A stretch of DNA of 64,000 nt, taken from assembly GCA_019309565.1 (NCBI GenBank), contig JAFDFZ010000007.1:1-64000 (forward strand), read 5' to 3'. This DNA comes from Deltaproteobacteria bacterium. GTDB lineage: Bacteria > Desulfobacterota > Desulfobacteria > Desulfobacterales > SURF-15. The translations under genes and the position numbers were made by a program. Position 1 is the stretch's first letter; each line of letters begins with the position of its first letter. Of the stretch, positions 27,244 through 37,852 are shown in pieces. The notes under the pieces are model-generated. The model made no database searches and was not told the DNA's origin. It was given only the letters and a program-made list of their open reading frames with translations.

Positions 27244-30200
27244 ATGTCATCTATCGTAAGACACGCTCCTGGGTTTACCGAGCATGACGCGGTGCGGATC
27301 GGCCGCAGACTGTACGGACTTAAGGCTTGTGCCAAGGAGCTTCCCAGCGAGCGGGATCAGAATTTCCTTTTGACCACCGAAACCGGGAAGGCATATGTGC
27401 TTAAAATAGCCAATGCAATGGAGCGTTACGAGATTCTTGATCTTCAGAACAGGGCGATGATGCACATTGCTGCAAGAAAGAATCAAAATGGCTTAACTCC
27501 TGTGGTTTTAAAAACGCTTGAAGGGGAGCTTATCACAACAGTAAAGGCAGCGGATGATGCCACCACTCACTACGTTCGCCTGCTGACATATTTACCGGGA
27601 AAAACCTTTGCCGAAACAAAACCTCATGATGTCCACCTGCTGACCAGCCTGGGAAGGTTTTTCGGTGAGCTGGACGGCATGCTTGATGATTTCGACCATC
27701 CGGCTGCCCATCGTGATTTCCACTGGGATTTAAGAAACGCCCATAAGGTCGTCGGCAGTCTCATTAGCCTTATAGGTGATGAAAAAAAGCGGATCATCGT
27801 AGAACAATTTCTTAAACGGTTTGAATCGGAAACTCGTCTGCGACTCGGCTACTTGCGCAAAAGCGTCATTCACAACGACGGCAATGATTACAACGTCCTC
27901 GTTCAACCCGAAGGTAAATGGAAAAACATGGTCGCGGGTGTGATTGACTTCGGGGATATGGTTCATACATACACCGTCAACGAACTGGCCATTGCATGTG
28001 CCTATGCCATGTTGCACAAGGCGGATCCCATTACCGCAGCCGCACATGTGGTGGCAGGATATAACAGCGTCTATCCGCTCAGCGAGCAGGAGCTGGCGGT
28101 GCTTTTCGATCTGATTTGCATGCGATTGTGCACAAGCGTATGTCATTGCGCACATCAATCCCGGCTGGAGCCTGATAACGAATATCTTCGAATATCTGAA
28201 AAACCGGCATGGACGCTGCTTGAAAAACTTTCCGCCATTAATCCTCGTTTCCCTCTGTACATGTTCAGAGAAAGCTGCGGTTTGCCACCGGTTCCGAGTT
28301 CCGCCAGGATAGTTGCCTGGTTAAAAGAAAATTCAGATCGATTCAAATCGGTGGTGGAGGGCGATCTTCGTTCCGAAGACCAGATGGTATTTGACATGAG
28401 TGTAGGAAGTGCCCTTATGACATACGATCTCAACGGCCCAAACATGGTGGTTCTCACTGAAACATTGTTTCAAAAACTGCAGGATAGAAACCTTTCTGTT
28501 GGAATCGGAAGATACGACGAGGCACGCCTTATTTATGCAAGCGACAAATTTGGAGCCGAAAGCGATGAGTTTCCCGAGCGCCGGACCATTCATCTGGGCA
28601 TCGATCTGTTTATGGAAGCTGGTTCTGAGGTGTATGCCTTTATGGATGCAACGGTTCATAGTTTCAAAAACAACACGGAACATCTCGGTTATGGTCCGAC
28701 GATCGTGCTTGAACATAAAACCGATGCCGGTGACCGGTTCTATTCGCTGTACGGACATTTGCATCCGGACTCCCTTAAAGGGTTAAAAAGGGGTATGCCG
28801 GTGCCCAGAGGAAAAGCATTTGCAACCATTGGCAAGCCACCCACAAACGGAAACTGGCCTCCGCACCTTCATTTCCAGATCATCCTGGACATGCTTGGCG
28901 ATGAGGGACATTTTCCCGGCGTTGCAAGACCCAGCCAGCACCGTGTCTGGAAAAGCATCTGTCCGGACCCCAACCATGTTCTTAAAATACCAAAAAACTG
29001 TTTTCCGGCACCGGCACCCGACGTCAATGAAATATTGGAGATCCGGCGCAAACACCTGGGGAAAAACTTGAGCATCTCTTACAGAAAACCGCTTAACATA
29101 GTTCGGGGTATCGGCCAGTATCTTTATGACGAAAATGGACAGGCCTACCTGGACGGGATCAACAATGTATGCCATGTGGGGCATTGCCATCCGCACGTGG
29201 TTAAGGCCGGCCAACGGCAGATGGCCGCACTCAACACAAACACCCGATACCTTCATCATATCTTGGTTCAGTACGCTGAACGCTTGTTGTCCACATTTCC
29301 CGACCCCTTGAAAGTCTGCTATTTTGTCTGTACCGGAAGCGAAGCCAATGAGCTTGCATTGCGAATGGCCCGCACCTATACCGGAAGAAGAGATATCATC
29401 ACGGTTGACGGGGCCTATCACGGAAACACGCAGAGCCTGATCGATATAAGTCCATATAAACATAACGGCCCTGGAGGCTCGGGAGCGCCCGATTGGGTGC
29501 ATACCGTTATGATGCCAGACGGCTACCGGGGACCGCACAAGGGGCTCGGACCCGAAGCCGGTGCGCGGTATGCCGAGTATGTTCAGCAGGCCGTTGAACG
29601 GATTCAGGGCAACGGAAAGGGCCCGGCGGCTTTCATCTGCGAAAGCATGATGAGTTGCGCAGGTCAGGTGATCTTGCCTGATGGTTATCTCAAGGGATCG
29701 TTTCGATACGTCCGGGCTGCAGGGGGAGTTTGCATCGCAGACGAAGTTCAGGTGGGTTTTGGAAGAGCCGGCAGCCACTTCTGGGCATTCGAAACGCAAT
29801 CCGTGGTGCCCGATATTGTAACCCTGGGAAAACCCATGGGAAACGGCCATCCGCTTGCGGCTGTGATCACTACCAAAGAAATCTCAGATGCGTTTGCAAA
29901 CGGAATGGAGTATTTCAACACGTTTGGAGGAAACCCTGTTTCGTGTGCCATTGGTATGGCGGTTTTAGAGGTGATCGAAAAAGAAAAACTTCAGGACAAT
30001 GCACTGAAGGTAGGAAACCACCTTCTCAATGGACTCAGGGATCTAATGAAAAAATACCCGCTTATCGGGGATGTGCGCGGCCAGGGACTTTTTCTGGGAA
30101 TAGAACTTGTTTCCGACCGCCACACTCTTGAGCCCGCGGCAGTCCAGGCCTCTTACATAATCAACCGGATGAAAGACTATGGGATACTGCTCAGCACAGA

Positions 30201-30339
30201 CGGCCCGCTTAACAATGTAATCAAAATAAAACCCCCTATGGTGTTTACGGAAAAAAATGCCGATGACATGGTTCGGGCGCTTGATCGGGTTCTCGGCGAA
30301 GACTGCCTGGCAGATAGTCGCAGTTCGCTCATATCATAG
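27244..30339 (+). CDS. three-domain fusion: APH-type kinase, M23 metallopeptidase fold, class III aminotransferase
   Basis: A 1031-residue protein. Residues 30-330 are an aminoglycoside-phosphotransferase-like kinase (catalytic H210-x-D212 and N217 in [11 protein letters not shown], metal D235 in VIDFGD). Residues about 430-560 are an M23/LytM domain with an apparently complete zinc site (H450, D454 in HLGID, H541 and H543 in HLHFQ). Residues about 600-1020 are a fold-type I aminotransferase or phospho-lyase with PLP lysine K863 (LGKPMGNG). The kinase and PLP parts resemble hydroxylysine kinase and phospho-hydroxylysine/phosphoethanolamine lyase, which act in sequence, so a phosphorylate-then-eliminate reaction on an amino alcohol is the best guess. 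The role of the M23 part in such a protein is unknown. A strong ribosome site precedes the ATG. Confidence 0.88.
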   Translation: MSSIVRHAPGFTEHDAVRIGRRLYGLKACAKELPSERDQNFLLTTETGKAYVLKIANAMERYEILDLQNRAMMHIAARKNQNGLTPVVLKTLEGELITTVKAADDATTHYVRLLTYLPGKTFAETKPHDVHLLTSLGRFFGELDGMLDDFDHPAAHRDFHWDLRNAHKVVGSLISLIGDEKKRIIVEQFLKRFESETRLRLGYLRKSVIHNDGNDYNVLVQPEGKWKNMVAGVIDFGDMVHTYTVNELAIACAYAMLHKADPITAAAHVVAGYNSVYPLSEQELAVLFDLICMRLCTSVCHCAHQSRLEPDNEYLRISEKPAWTLLEKLSAINPRFPLYMFRESCGLPPVPSSARIVAWLKENSDRFKSVVEGDLRSEDQMVFDMSVGSALMTYDLNGPNMVVLTETLFQKLQDRNLSVGIGRYDEARLIYASDKFGAESDEFPERRTIHLGIDLFMEAGSEVYAFMDATVHSFKNNTEHLGYGPTIVLEHKTDAGDRFYSLYGHLHPDSLKGLKRGMPVPRGKAFATIGKPPTNGNWPPHLHFQIILDMLGDEGHFPGVARPSQHRVWKSICPDPNHVLKIPKNCFPAPAPDVNEILEIRRKHLGKNLSISYRKPLNIVRGIGQYLYDENGQAYLDGINNVCHVGHCHPHVVKAGQRQMAALNTNTRYLHHILVQYAERLLSTFPDPLKVCYFVCTGSEANELALRMARTYTGRRDIITVDGAYHGNTQSLIDISPYKHNGPGGSGAPDWVHTVMMPDGYRGPHKGLGPEAGARYAEYVQQAVERIQGNGKGPAAFICESMMSCAGQVILPDGYLKGSFRYVRAAGGVCIADEVQVGFGRAGSHFWAFETQSVVPDIVTLGKPMGNGHPLAAVITTKEISDAFANGMEYFNTFGGNPVSCAIGMAVLEVIEKEKLQDNALKVGNHLLNGLRDLMKKYPLIGDVRGQGLFLGIELVSDRHTLEPAAVQASYIINRMKDYGILLSTDGPLNNVIKIKPPMVFTEKNADDMVRALDRVLGEDCLADSRSSLIS

Positions 30340-30415
30340 CTTGAAAGATCATGGTTAACGCGCTATTAGGCATTTCAGGACACAGGCTACAAAAAAGGGA
30401 CCTTCCGCAGGATAG

Positions 30416-31396
30416 TTGAATTTGAATCTTGACGAGCTGATTCGATATACATTTTTGGATCTGGCATTTCTGATTTTACTTGTAAGCCTTGCCATACGCA
30501 TTGGTCTCTTTTTCTACTCCTTCATAAAAAGTGCCGCTGAAAAAGACAGACCCTTGAAATACCTTCTAGCTGCATTGAGCCGACTTTTTTTTCCTCTTTA
30601 TGGAAGTGTTTCAAAACGGCCGGTTTATACGATACTTCGCTACCTGTTTCATATATGTCTGATTGTTGTTCCCATATGGTACAGCGGCCATATCATCCTG
30701 TGGCAAGCATATGGCATAGACTGGGAGTGGACTGCCCTGCCCGATGAATGGATAGATGCTCTAACACTCATCGGGCTGGGCTTTGCTCTGTGTTTTTTCG
30801 TTAGACGAATAGTGATAAACGATATTCGCACCTGCTCGACGAAATCCGATTACGTGTTGATCGTCGTCACGGCGCTTCCCTTTTTAACCGGATATGCTCT
30901 TAGCCAAGGCAGCGCAGAAGGCATCCCGTTTTTGGACACCCATATGGAAGCCATTCATATCCTTACAGCAGAAGCCATGCTGGTTATGGCGGCGTTTCTT
31001 TTCCTGAAAGTTAAGATTAAAGCGGATCGATGCGTGGGGTGTATCTCCTGCACATTGATGTGCCCAACTGATGCAGTGGTCCCGGAGGAGATCGCAAAAC
31101 AAAGAACGATTCATTATATGCAGTGTCTATGCATTTATTGTGCAAACTGTATTCGTACCTGCCCGGAAGACGCAGTACAGATGAGCCACGAACTCGGTGT
31201 GCTAAGGTTCTTTAAGATGATTTCCAAACGATCGCTGATCTGCGTTGAACTTGCGGCCTGTGATTGCTGTGGACGGTTCTTTGCTCCCATATCGCAACTT
31301 GAAAAATTGCAGAAAACTTATCCGGGAAACCACATCAACATATGCACCATCTGCAGAAAAAGAAACAGCGCAAGGAAGATATTGAAATGGGAATGA
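30416..31396 (+). CDS. membrane 4Fe-4S protein with NarI-like N-terminus
   Basis: A 326-residue protein starting at a TTG (GCAGGATAG upstream). Five hydrophobic helices (first near 12-35, last near 190-205) resemble the cytochrome b/NarI-type membrane parts of heterodisulfide reductase-like complexes. Two classical [4Fe-4S] motifs follow: CVGCISCTLMCP and CIYCANCIRTCP. A further CDCC and a CTIC lie near the C-terminus. It probably passes electrons between the quinone pool and soluble Fe-S partners, such as the ferredoxin and aldehyde oxidoreductases encoded downstream on the same strand. Its end overlaps the next gene. Confidence 0.8.
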   Translation: MNLNLDELIRYTFLDLAFLILLVSLAIRIGLFFYSFIKSAAEKDRPLKYLLAALSRLFFPLYGSVSKRPVYTILRYLFHICLIVVPIWYSGHIILWQAYGIDWEWTALPDEWIDALTLIGLGFALCFFVRRIVINDIRTCSTKSDYVLIVVTALPFLTGYALSQGSAEGIPFLDTHMEAIHILTAEAMLVMAAFLFLKVKIKADRCVGCISCTLMCPTDAVVPEEIAKQRTIHYMQCLCIYCANCIRTCPEDAVQMSHELGVLRFFKMISKRSLICVELAACDCCGRFFAPISQLEKLQKTYPGNHINICTICRKRNSARKILKWE

Positions 31397-32388
31397 CACC
31401 ACATGAACGGGTGCTTGCCGCCCTTGCCGGAAAGCCGCTGGATTGCCCGCCCGTAAGCCTATGGAGGCATTTTCCGGAAAAAGATCAAACAGCTCGGGAT
31501 CTTGCAACCGCCACCGTTGAATGGCAGCATATGCTTGATCTTGATTTTATCAAACTGATGTTCCCAGGGGATTATCCCACCATCGATTGGGGTGGGCGAA
31601 GCGAATTTCGAGGTGCTCTTACAGGCACCCGTGAAGTCATTCGGTACCCGGTCCAGGCCCCTGAGGACTGGAGAAAAATAACGTTCATTAATGTGGATAC
31701 AGGGTTCAATGCTGAAATAATCCAAACCTGCCGGCTGGTGCGCGAGGCGATAGGGCCTGACGTGCCAATATTGCAAACGATTTTCAGCCCCCTTACAATT
31801 GCAAAGAAATTATCCAATGGACTTGTTATGGACCACATTCGAACACATCCGGCTCTGGTGCATCGTGCTCTTGAATGCATACAGGAGGTTACAATCCAAA
31901 TCACAAAAAAATCACTTGCCGCAGGGGCAAATGGAATTTTCTTTGCCACCCAGTGTGCCACCAGCGATCTGGTCAGCCGCGAAGAATATACTGAGTTCGG
32001 GCTGCAATATGATTTACCTGTTCTAACTGCAGCTTCTGAAGGCGGCAGCATCTTCACCCTGGTTCACATCCATGGAGCCAACACCTATTTCGATATGCTT
32101 GCCAAAACCAACGTTCATGCCATCAGCTGGCATGATCGGCGGATAGGCCCATCGATCAAAGAGGTGTTGAAAAGCTATCCGGACAAGGCAGCTGTTTGCG
32201 GAATTGATGAGGCCATGATAGCTTCAATGGAACCCGATGAGATGATCGTACACATAAAGCATGCCCGCAAACAGGCGGAAGACCGCAGCCTGCTGATTGC
32301 ACCGGGCTGCGTGATACCGGTGTCAACGCCTGAAGTCAATCTGAAAGCGGCCGTAAAGGCATCGCGGCAACCAATCTGCCGGGCATAA
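31387..32388 (+). CDS. uroporphyrinogen decarboxylase-fold (UroD/MtaA-like) protein
   Basis: A 333-residue UroD-fold barrel. The ATG at 31387 overlaps the previous stop by 10 bases and has an AGGAAG ribosome site. A longer frame to 31342 is less likely. It begins MGMTPHERVLAALAGKPLD, typical of the cobalamin-dependent methyltransferase branch (MtaA/CmuA) rather than haem synthesis. Possible zinc ligands are in LVHIHG and the late GCVIP box. In anaerobes these enzymes move methyl groups from methoxy or methylamine compounds to a carrier. No corrinoid protein is encoded here, so the substrate stays open. Confidence 0.8.
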   Translation: MGMTPHERVLAALAGKPLDCPPVSLWRHFPEKDQTARDLATATVEWQHMLDLDFIKLMFPGDYPTIDWGGRSEFRGALTGTREVIRYPVQAPEDWRKITFINVDTGFNAEIIQTCRLVREAIGPDVPILQTIFSPLTIAKKLSNGLVMDHIRTHPALVHRALECIQEVTIQITKKSLAAGANGIFFATQCATSDLVSREEYTEFGLQYDLPVLTAASEGGSIFTLVHIHGANTYFDMLAKTNVHAISWHDRRIGPSIKEVLKSYPDKAAVCGIDEAMIASMEPDEMIVHIKHARKQAEDRSLLIAPGCVIPVSTPEVNLKAAVKASRQPICRA

Positions 32389-32633
32389 TAAATAGGAAAT
32401 GACAAACCTCAAACCTGTATCGAGGCGCAGGACGAATGAAATTTTCGACAATTTCTATGTTTTCCGAAAGCCGCTTTCCGTTACTCTGAATGATCGGGTG
32501 AACCGGGATTTGTTTTTATGTTCATGGAGCATTTGGAGCTTCGTCCAAGGCGTTGTTGACCCACATTGCTATTTCTGTTAGGAGTTTTAATAAATTGGCA
32601 TTTATGACATCATTAAAGGAGAAAAACCGACCG

Positions 32634-33125
32634 ATGGCGAAAACTCTTCTCATCTACCCTGAAAAGTGCCTGGGATGTCGCATCTGCGAGATGTTCTGTT
32701 CCCTTGCCCATACCGATACCTGCAATCCGGCTCGTTCCCGTGTAAATATCGTAAAAATGGATTTGGATGTTCACTGCGTGCCAATGGTCTGCCAGCAGTG
32801 TACCGATCCGGCCTGCGAGAAGGCCTGCCCGTCGGGTGCCATTCACCGCAACGAAACTACCGGGGCGATGGAAACCGATCGGAATATATGTATCGGCTGT
32901 CGCATGTGTGTACTGGCCTGCCCTTTCGGAGGAACCGGCGTCGATCCCTGGGAAGGCACGGTCATACGATGTGATTTGTGTCAGGGAGAGCCTAAATGTG
33001 CCCAAGTCTGCCCGTACGGCGCCATTGTTTATGTTGAAGAAGACAGACAGGGGTTGCACAAAAAACGGGAAGGAGCACAGAAATTTTTAACCTCCCTCGA
33101 AGCACAACCAGGCAAAGGAAGCTGA
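32634..33125 (+). CDS. polyferredoxin (four 4Fe-4S clusters, DmsB-like)
   Basis: A 163-residue electron carrier. The ATG at 32634 follows AAAGGAG. A longer frame to 32553 is not supported. Sixteen cysteines in four groups: CLGCRICEMFC, CQQCTDPACEKACP, CIGCRMCVLACP and CDLCQGEPKCAQVCP, the layout of DmsB/HybA-type subunits. It is followed after 2 bases by an aldehyde oxidoreductase gene, so it is the likely electron acceptor of that enzyme, as in AorAB or BamBC-type complexes. Confidence 0.88.
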   Translation: MAKTLLIYPEKCLGCRICEMFCSLAHTDTCNPARSRVNIVKMDLDVHCVPMVCQQCTDPACEKACPSGAIHRNETTGAMETDRNICIGCRMCVLACPFGGTGVDPWEGTVIRCDLCQGEPKCAQVCPYGAIVYVEEDRQGLHKKREGAQKFLTSLEAQPGKGS

Positions 33126-33127
33126 TC

Positions 33128-35065
33128 ATGTATTCTCAGCGTGTCATATTAAAGATAGATCTTTCAGATCGAACTTTTGAAAAAGAAGATACAGTGCCCT
33201 ATATCGATCTTTTCATTGGGGGCCGGGGTATCGGCAGCAAACTTTTATACGATAATCTTAATCCCAACGTCGATCCGCTGGGGCCTGAAAACATATTGGT
33301 GTTCAACACGGGCCCGCTCAGCGGAACCGCGGCTCCTGCCAGCGGACGTGTGGATGTTTCGGGCAAATCGCCCATGAACAATTACCATGCAGTTTCTAAC
33401 TTTGGTGGATTCTGGGGCGCCGAATTCAGCCAGGCAGGATATAATCACCTGGTTATTGCTGGTTCAACAGATACACCCGTTTATCTGTATATCGATAATG
33501 ATAGGGTGGAGTTCCGAGACGCCCGGCATCTGTGGGGTATGAGTACCTACGACACAATCAAAACGCTTCGTGAAGAGCTGAAAGATCCGGATATCCAGGC
33601 CCTCTGTATCGGCCCCGGCGGGGAGAACCTGGTTCGTTACGCCAGTATTCAAACCAGCCTGGGTGATGCAGCCGGTCGCATGGGTATGGGTGCGGTCATG
33701 GGATCTAAGAAACTCAAGGCCATCGCTGTTCGCGGCACTAAAGGCATCTCTCTTTATGACTCCAAGCGCTTCATGGAGACCGCCCTTCAAACCCATCGGT
33801 TTTTGAGAGAAAGCGATGTATTTGAAAATTTTAAAACCTCCAAGGTCATTGGAGATCCCATGTTCAGCAAAAAGGCCGAAGATTCTTTGAGCTTCGGCAA
33901 CTATGAGGCCGGTTCATGGGATAGGTTCGGCCGGCTGAACCCCGAGACCTTCTTCTTAAAATATCAATTACGCAGAACCGGATGTTTCGGTTGCCCGTTG
34001 CAGTGCATGCATTTGATTCAGCTGCCCGAAGGTGAATTCGGCGTTTCTCGTTGCATGAACTTTCAAAGCTTTTTGGGAACCGTTTGGAATGACGATCTGA
34101 TAACCATGTGGGATGCCATCGTTCTGGCCAATAAGTACGGGCTTGACTCCCATGAAACCGGTGGAATGATCGCCCTTTTGATGGAACTATACAAAGACGG
34201 CGTGATCAGCGCTGAAGATAGCGACGGTATCCCCATGGAAAAGGGAAGTCGAAAGGCTATTTTGCAGATTATACATAAAATCGCAAGACGCGAAGGCATA
34301 GGCGATATTCTTGCAGAGGGCCCTCAGCGTGCCGCTGAAGCCATCGGTGGAGTCGCGCCCGATTATGTGGTTGCTGCCAAGGGACTTTTCCCCCACGGAT
34401 ATCAGTTCCAGGCCATTGAGGGCACCAGTCTTATGCAGGCCGTAAGCAGCGGAGAGCCTTTTCAAACTTATGGAACCGGTATCGAACGCACTATGGATCC
34501 TGATAATCCGAACCCCAGACTATTGGCCCAGGCCAAGGAGCTTTACGGTTCGGAAAAAGCATATTTACAGGGCAATTACAGCCCGGCCAAAGTCAAAATG
34601 ATCATTGACTCTGAGCATCGATCTCGGGTGCCGGACCTGATGGGAGTCTGTCTCACCTCCATTGTCTATGTGCTGAAGACCGTATCGGATATTCACTTTC
34701 TTTACGATCGGCTTGCGGAGCTATACAATTCGGCAACGGGACGATTCATAACCCGAGAGGAATTATTCAAAACCGCGGAGCGGCTGGTAACATTAGAACG
34801 CTGCATCGATGCGAGAGAAGGCCTGACACGCGATGATGATACACTGCCCAGGCGGTTTTTCCGTGCCTTTGAAACCGGGAAAAACAGGGGAAAGGCACTT
34901 AATGAAAAGAAGATGGAAGAGATGAAGACAACCTATTACCGGCTTCGCGGCTGGGACACCGCATCGGGCCTTCCCACCGCTGAAACACTGACCACCCTTG
35001 AGCTTGGAGATATTGTCGAAAAAAATGGAATTCAAAAAAGAAACCGACTTCGAAAAACCGGGTAA
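33128..35065 (+). CDS. aldehyde:ferredoxin oxidoreductase-family tungstoenzyme, copy 1
   Basis: A 645-residue AOR-family enzyme that binds a tungsten-bis-pterin cofactor and one [4Fe-4S] cluster. Seen: the N-terminal pterin-binding GGRGIGSKLL, GPLSGT and GRVDVSGKSPMNNYH, and cluster ligands C286, C289, C293 (CFGCPLQC) with a fourth at C508 (MGVC). AOR enzymes oxidise aldehydes to acids or, in the BamB branch, reduce benzoyl-CoA. This sequence alone does not tell which. It overlaps the 5' end of the second copy by about 40 bases, so the two are expressed together with the ferredoxin. Confidence 0.88.
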   Translation: MYSQRVILKIDLSDRTFEKEDTVPYIDLFIGGRGIGSKLLYDNLNPNVDPLGPENILVFNTGPLSGTAAPASGRVDVSGKSPMNNYHAVSNFGGFWGAEFSQAGYNHLVIAGSTDTPVYLYIDNDRVEFRDARHLWGMSTYDTIKTLREELKDPDIQALCIGPGGENLVRYASIQTSLGDAAGRMGMGAVMGSKKLKAIAVRGTKGISLYDSKRFMETALQTHRFLRESDVFENFKTSKVIGDPMFSKKAEDSLSFGNYEAGSWDRFGRLNPETFFLKYQLRRTGCFGCPLQCMHLIQLPEGEFGVSRCMNFQSFLGTVWNDDLITMWDAIVLANKYGLDSHETGGMIALLMELYKDGVISAEDSDGIPMEKGSRKAILQIIHKIARREGIGDILAEGPQRAAEAIGGVAPDYVVAAKGLFPHGYQFQAIEGTSLMQAVSSGEPFQTYGTGIERTMDPDNPNPRLLAQAKELYGSEKAYLQGNYSPAKVKMIIDSEHRSRVPDLMGVCLTSIVYVLKTVSDIHFLYDRLAELYNSATGRFITREELFKTAERLVTLERCIDAREGLTRDDDTLPRRFFRAFETGKNRGKALNEKKMEEMKTTYYRLRGWDTASGLPTAETLTTLELGDIVEKNGIQKRNRLRKTG

Positions 35066-36959
35066 GATTCTTCGCGTTGACTTGACGAACCAGACCTATG
35101 AGATCCAGAGCATCGCCCCCTATGTTGTGGATTATATCGGCGGCCGGGGAATCGGCAGTAAAATTCTCTATGACGAGTTGCCGCCTGGCATCGATCCGCT
35201 GGGGCCGAAAAATATGCTGCTTTTTAACAACGGCCCGCTTTCGGGTACGGCCACTCCCGGCAGCGGACGTGTGGATGTTTCCGCCAAATCTCCCATGAAC
35301 AACTACCATGCGGTAACAAATTTCGGTGGCTACTGGGGAGCGGAGCTGAGGCATGCCGGGTTTGCTCATCTTATCCTCAAGGGAGCCAGTGAAAAACCAG
35401 TATATTTGTATATCGACAATGATCAGCTGTCCATCCGGGATGCGCAGCACTTATGGGGGATGGATACATATACAACCACAGCGGAGCTGAGGCGGGAGCT
35501 GGGAGATGAGGATATCCAGGTGCTGGCCATAGGACAGGCGGGGGAGAAGCTTATCAGATTTGCCAGCATCATCACCGGTCTTGGAGACGCCGCTGGGCGC
35601 AACGGCATGGGCGCGGTCATGGGATCAAAAAAACTAAAGGCCATCGCTGTTAGGGGAACCAAAGGCGTATCTCTTGCCGATCCGAAACGCTTCCTGGAAA
35701 TTGCCGCGGATCTGCACCGCAGGCTTCGGGAAAGCCCAGGGTTCAAGGAAAGCGCTAAAATAAAGCCTGTTACCGATAGCATGTTCAGTAAACCTTATGA
35801 AACCATGCTGGCATTCGGCAACTATGAAGACGGCCGCTGGGAGAAATTTTCTAAGCTAATACCGGAGAGATTTTTTCTTAAACATCAGGTGCGACGCGCC
35901 GGGTGCTTCGGCTGTCCCATGCAATGCATGCATCTTGTGGAGGTTCCCAACGCAGGTTACGGCATTTCTTTTTGTACCCCCTTTGCGAGTTTTCTCGGAA
36001 CAGTTTGGAATGATAACCTTACCACCATGTGGGAAGCCATTGTTTTAGCCAATCAATACGGCCTTGACGTTGTGGAAACAGGGGGAATTATTGCTTTGCT
36101 GATGGAGCTTTACCAGGACGGTATCATCAGTGCTGAAGATACCGATGGTATCCGGATGGAAAAAGGAAGCCAGGAGGCCATATTGAAAATAATACGTAAA
36201 ATCGCCCTGCGGGAAGGCATTGGCGATATTCTTGCCGAGGGGCCTCGTCGGGCTGCAGAACTGCTGGATAATCGCGCTGTCGACTATTTGGTTCTGGTCA
36301 AAGAACACTTCCCTCATGGCTACCAATTTCCCGCCTTTGAAGGGACGAGCCTTATGCAGGCGGTGGGAAGCGCAGACCCTTTTCCGACATACGGGACAGG
36401 GATCGAACTTCGTTTGTCCATGCCGGGGCCCAGGGAAAAACTGCTGTCTGAAGCAAAGGAACTATTCGGGTCCGAGGAGGCATACCTGCCGGGCAATTAC
36501 AGTCCTGCCAAGGTGAAAATGGTTATCGATGCAGAACATAGATCCAGAATACCTGACCTTCTGGGTGTATGTATCTATGTGATTGACGGATACAACAAAA
36601 GCGCTTCGGATCCCAATTTCTTCTATGACAGACTGGCTGATTTGTATAGGGCTGCCACGGGAATTGCGCTGAGTCGTGAGATTCTGTTCACCGCAGCCGA
36701 ACGGCTGGTAAATCTTGAGCGCTGTCACGATGCAAGGGAAGGCTTGATGCGGGAGCAGGATTCTCTTCCGCGACGCTTTTTCAGACCCTTTCCAGGTGGA
36801 GCCAACAGGGATAAGGCATTGGATCCTGAAAAAATCGAGCAGATGAAAACTCTTTACTATCAATCCCGCGGATGGGACCCCGAAACCGGCCTGCCCAGCT
36901 CCGAAAAATTACGCCAACTGGGCCTGGAAAACCTGATCAAAGAGATTGCACTTGCTTAA
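35025..36959 (+). CDS. aldehyde:ferredoxin oxidoreductase-family tungstoenzyme, copy 2
   Basis: A 644-residue paralogue of the preceding gene with the same landmarks: GGRGIGSKILYDELPPG, GPLSGTATPGSGRVD, cluster cysteines C294, C297, C301 (CFGCPMQC) and LLGVC late. The ATG at 35025 lies inside the end of copy 1. An upstream TTG at 34998 is possible. The copies are similar along their whole length, including C-termini ending ...RGWDPETGLPSSEKL, which points to tandem duplication followed by divergence, perhaps for different aldehydes or as unequal subunits. Confidence 0.87.
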   Translation: MEFKKETDFEKPGKILRVDLTNQTYEIQSIAPYVVDYIGGRGIGSKILYDELPPGIDPLGPKNMLLFNNGPLSGTATPGSGRVDVSAKSPMNNYHAVTNFGGYWGAELRHAGFAHLILKGASEKPVYLYIDNDQLSIRDAQHLWGMDTYTTTAELRRELGDEDIQVLAIGQAGEKLIRFASIITGLGDAAGRNGMGAVMGSKKLKAIAVRGTKGVSLADPKRFLEIAADLHRRLRESPGFKESAKIKPVTDSMFSKPYETMLAFGNYEDGRWEKFSKLIPERFFLKHQVRRAGCFGCPMQCMHLVEVPNAGYGISFCTPFASFLGTVWNDNLTTMWEAIVLANQYGLDVVETGGIIALLMELYQDGIISAEDTDGIRMEKGSQEAILKIIRKIALREGIGDILAEGPRRAAELLDNRAVDYLVLVKEHFPHGYQFPAFEGTSLMQAVGSADPFPTYGTGIELRLSMPGPREKLLSEAKELFGSEEAYLPGNYSPAKVKMVIDAEHRSRIPDLLGVCIYVIDGYNKSASDPNFFYDRLADLYRAATGIALSREILFTAAERLVNLERCHDAREGLMREQDSLPRRFFRPFPGGANRDKALDPEKIEQMKTLYYQSRGWDPETGLPSSEKLRQLGLENLIKEIALA

Positions 36960-37194
36960 AAAGAGATGGCTCACGGTGGCGATGGGATTATCGTTTTCAG
37001 CCCCTTCATTAACAAAACCCTGCACATCGTTGTCGCCGTCTATGTTATAGGCGTTTAAGCAGACAGGTTTTTGTCGAATAATCAGCATCCGGCATTGAAC
37101 CGAGCAAAAAGTCTGGAAGGGCCCAACCCCTAAACCCGCTTCCCATTTAAACCGATAATATTACCAACGAACAGTTCATGGCGGACAGGGAGAA

Positions 37195-37836
37195 ATGGGC
37201 CTTTTAAAAAACAAGGACCTTAAATCGTCCAGGATAATGATCGGATATACTGAAAGATTGTGTTCGCAAGGTATCAGCATGATCGATCTGGTTTTAGTCA
37301 TAATGATTATCGGGATTATGGTCACTGTTATTACCCCGCAATTTCAATCAGCCCTTACCGAAATGAGGTTGGATGGTGCCGCAGGTGAGCTTGTATACGC
37401 ACTGGAGTATGCAAAAAGTCTTGCCGTAAAATATCAAAGACCTTTTAAGTTTAAAATCTATCGCTATGATTACGAGAACAAAAGAAACAACCAGTTTACG
37501 ATAAAGGATTTTACCAGTCCGCTTGACGACAGCGTTCACCCGGATGCAGATCCTCCGCTTTTCACTTATCAACGGGTTTATCACCCGGTTGACAAGATAC
37601 CCTACATCATAGATTTTGATGACCTACCAACAGCTCTTGACGGAATACTCGAACCGAAAAAAGAATATGAAGGAGTGAAAATCCTGTCCATACCTGTAGA
37701 AGCAACATCTGCAGATGTTATTTTTTATCCGGACGGCCACTGTTCGGATACGAACATCTCTTTCACTCTGGGCCTGGGTCAGGAGCAGAGAACGGTTACG
37801 GTCAATGGAATTTCGGGAAAAATCACGGTTAATTGA
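37195..37836 (+). CDS. orphan GspH/FimT-like prepilin
   Basis: A 213-residue type IV prepilin-like protein with a long 26-residue leader. Cleavage is expected at G26|I27 in CSQG|ISMIDLVLVIMIIG. Position 5 of the mature protein is Asp (D31) rather than the usual Glu. A globular C-terminal domain ends with the GspH-like VIFYPDGHCSD and ITVN. It lies alone, 15 kb from the pseudopilin operon at 52-55 kb, which has no H-type pilin, so it may supply that part. It splits an AOR array. Confidence 0.75.
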   Translation: MGLLKNKDLKSSRIMIGYTERLCSQGISMIDLVLVIMIIGIMVTVITPQFQSALTEMRLDGAAGELVYALEYAKSLAVKYQRPFKFKIYRYDYENKRNNQFTIKDFTSPLDDSVHPDADPPLFTYQRVYHPVDKIPYIIDFDDLPTALDGILEPKKEYEGVKILSIPVEATSADVIFYPDGHCSDTNISFTLGLGQEQRTVTVNGISGKITVN

Positions 37837-37852
37837 GAGATCTTTTAGGCTC

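Noticed and set aside
28783-29850. 355-codon open frame on the minus strand
   Set aside because: Antisense to the aminotransferase and M23 parts of the fusion gene, which have clear family motifs. No ribosome site or domain.
33128-36959. Naming the AOR pair as bamB (benzoyl-CoA reductase)
   Set aside because: Size and the ferredoxin neighbour fit, but no bamD-I or other benzoyl-CoA genes are nearby, and active-site residues cannot be judged without an alignment.
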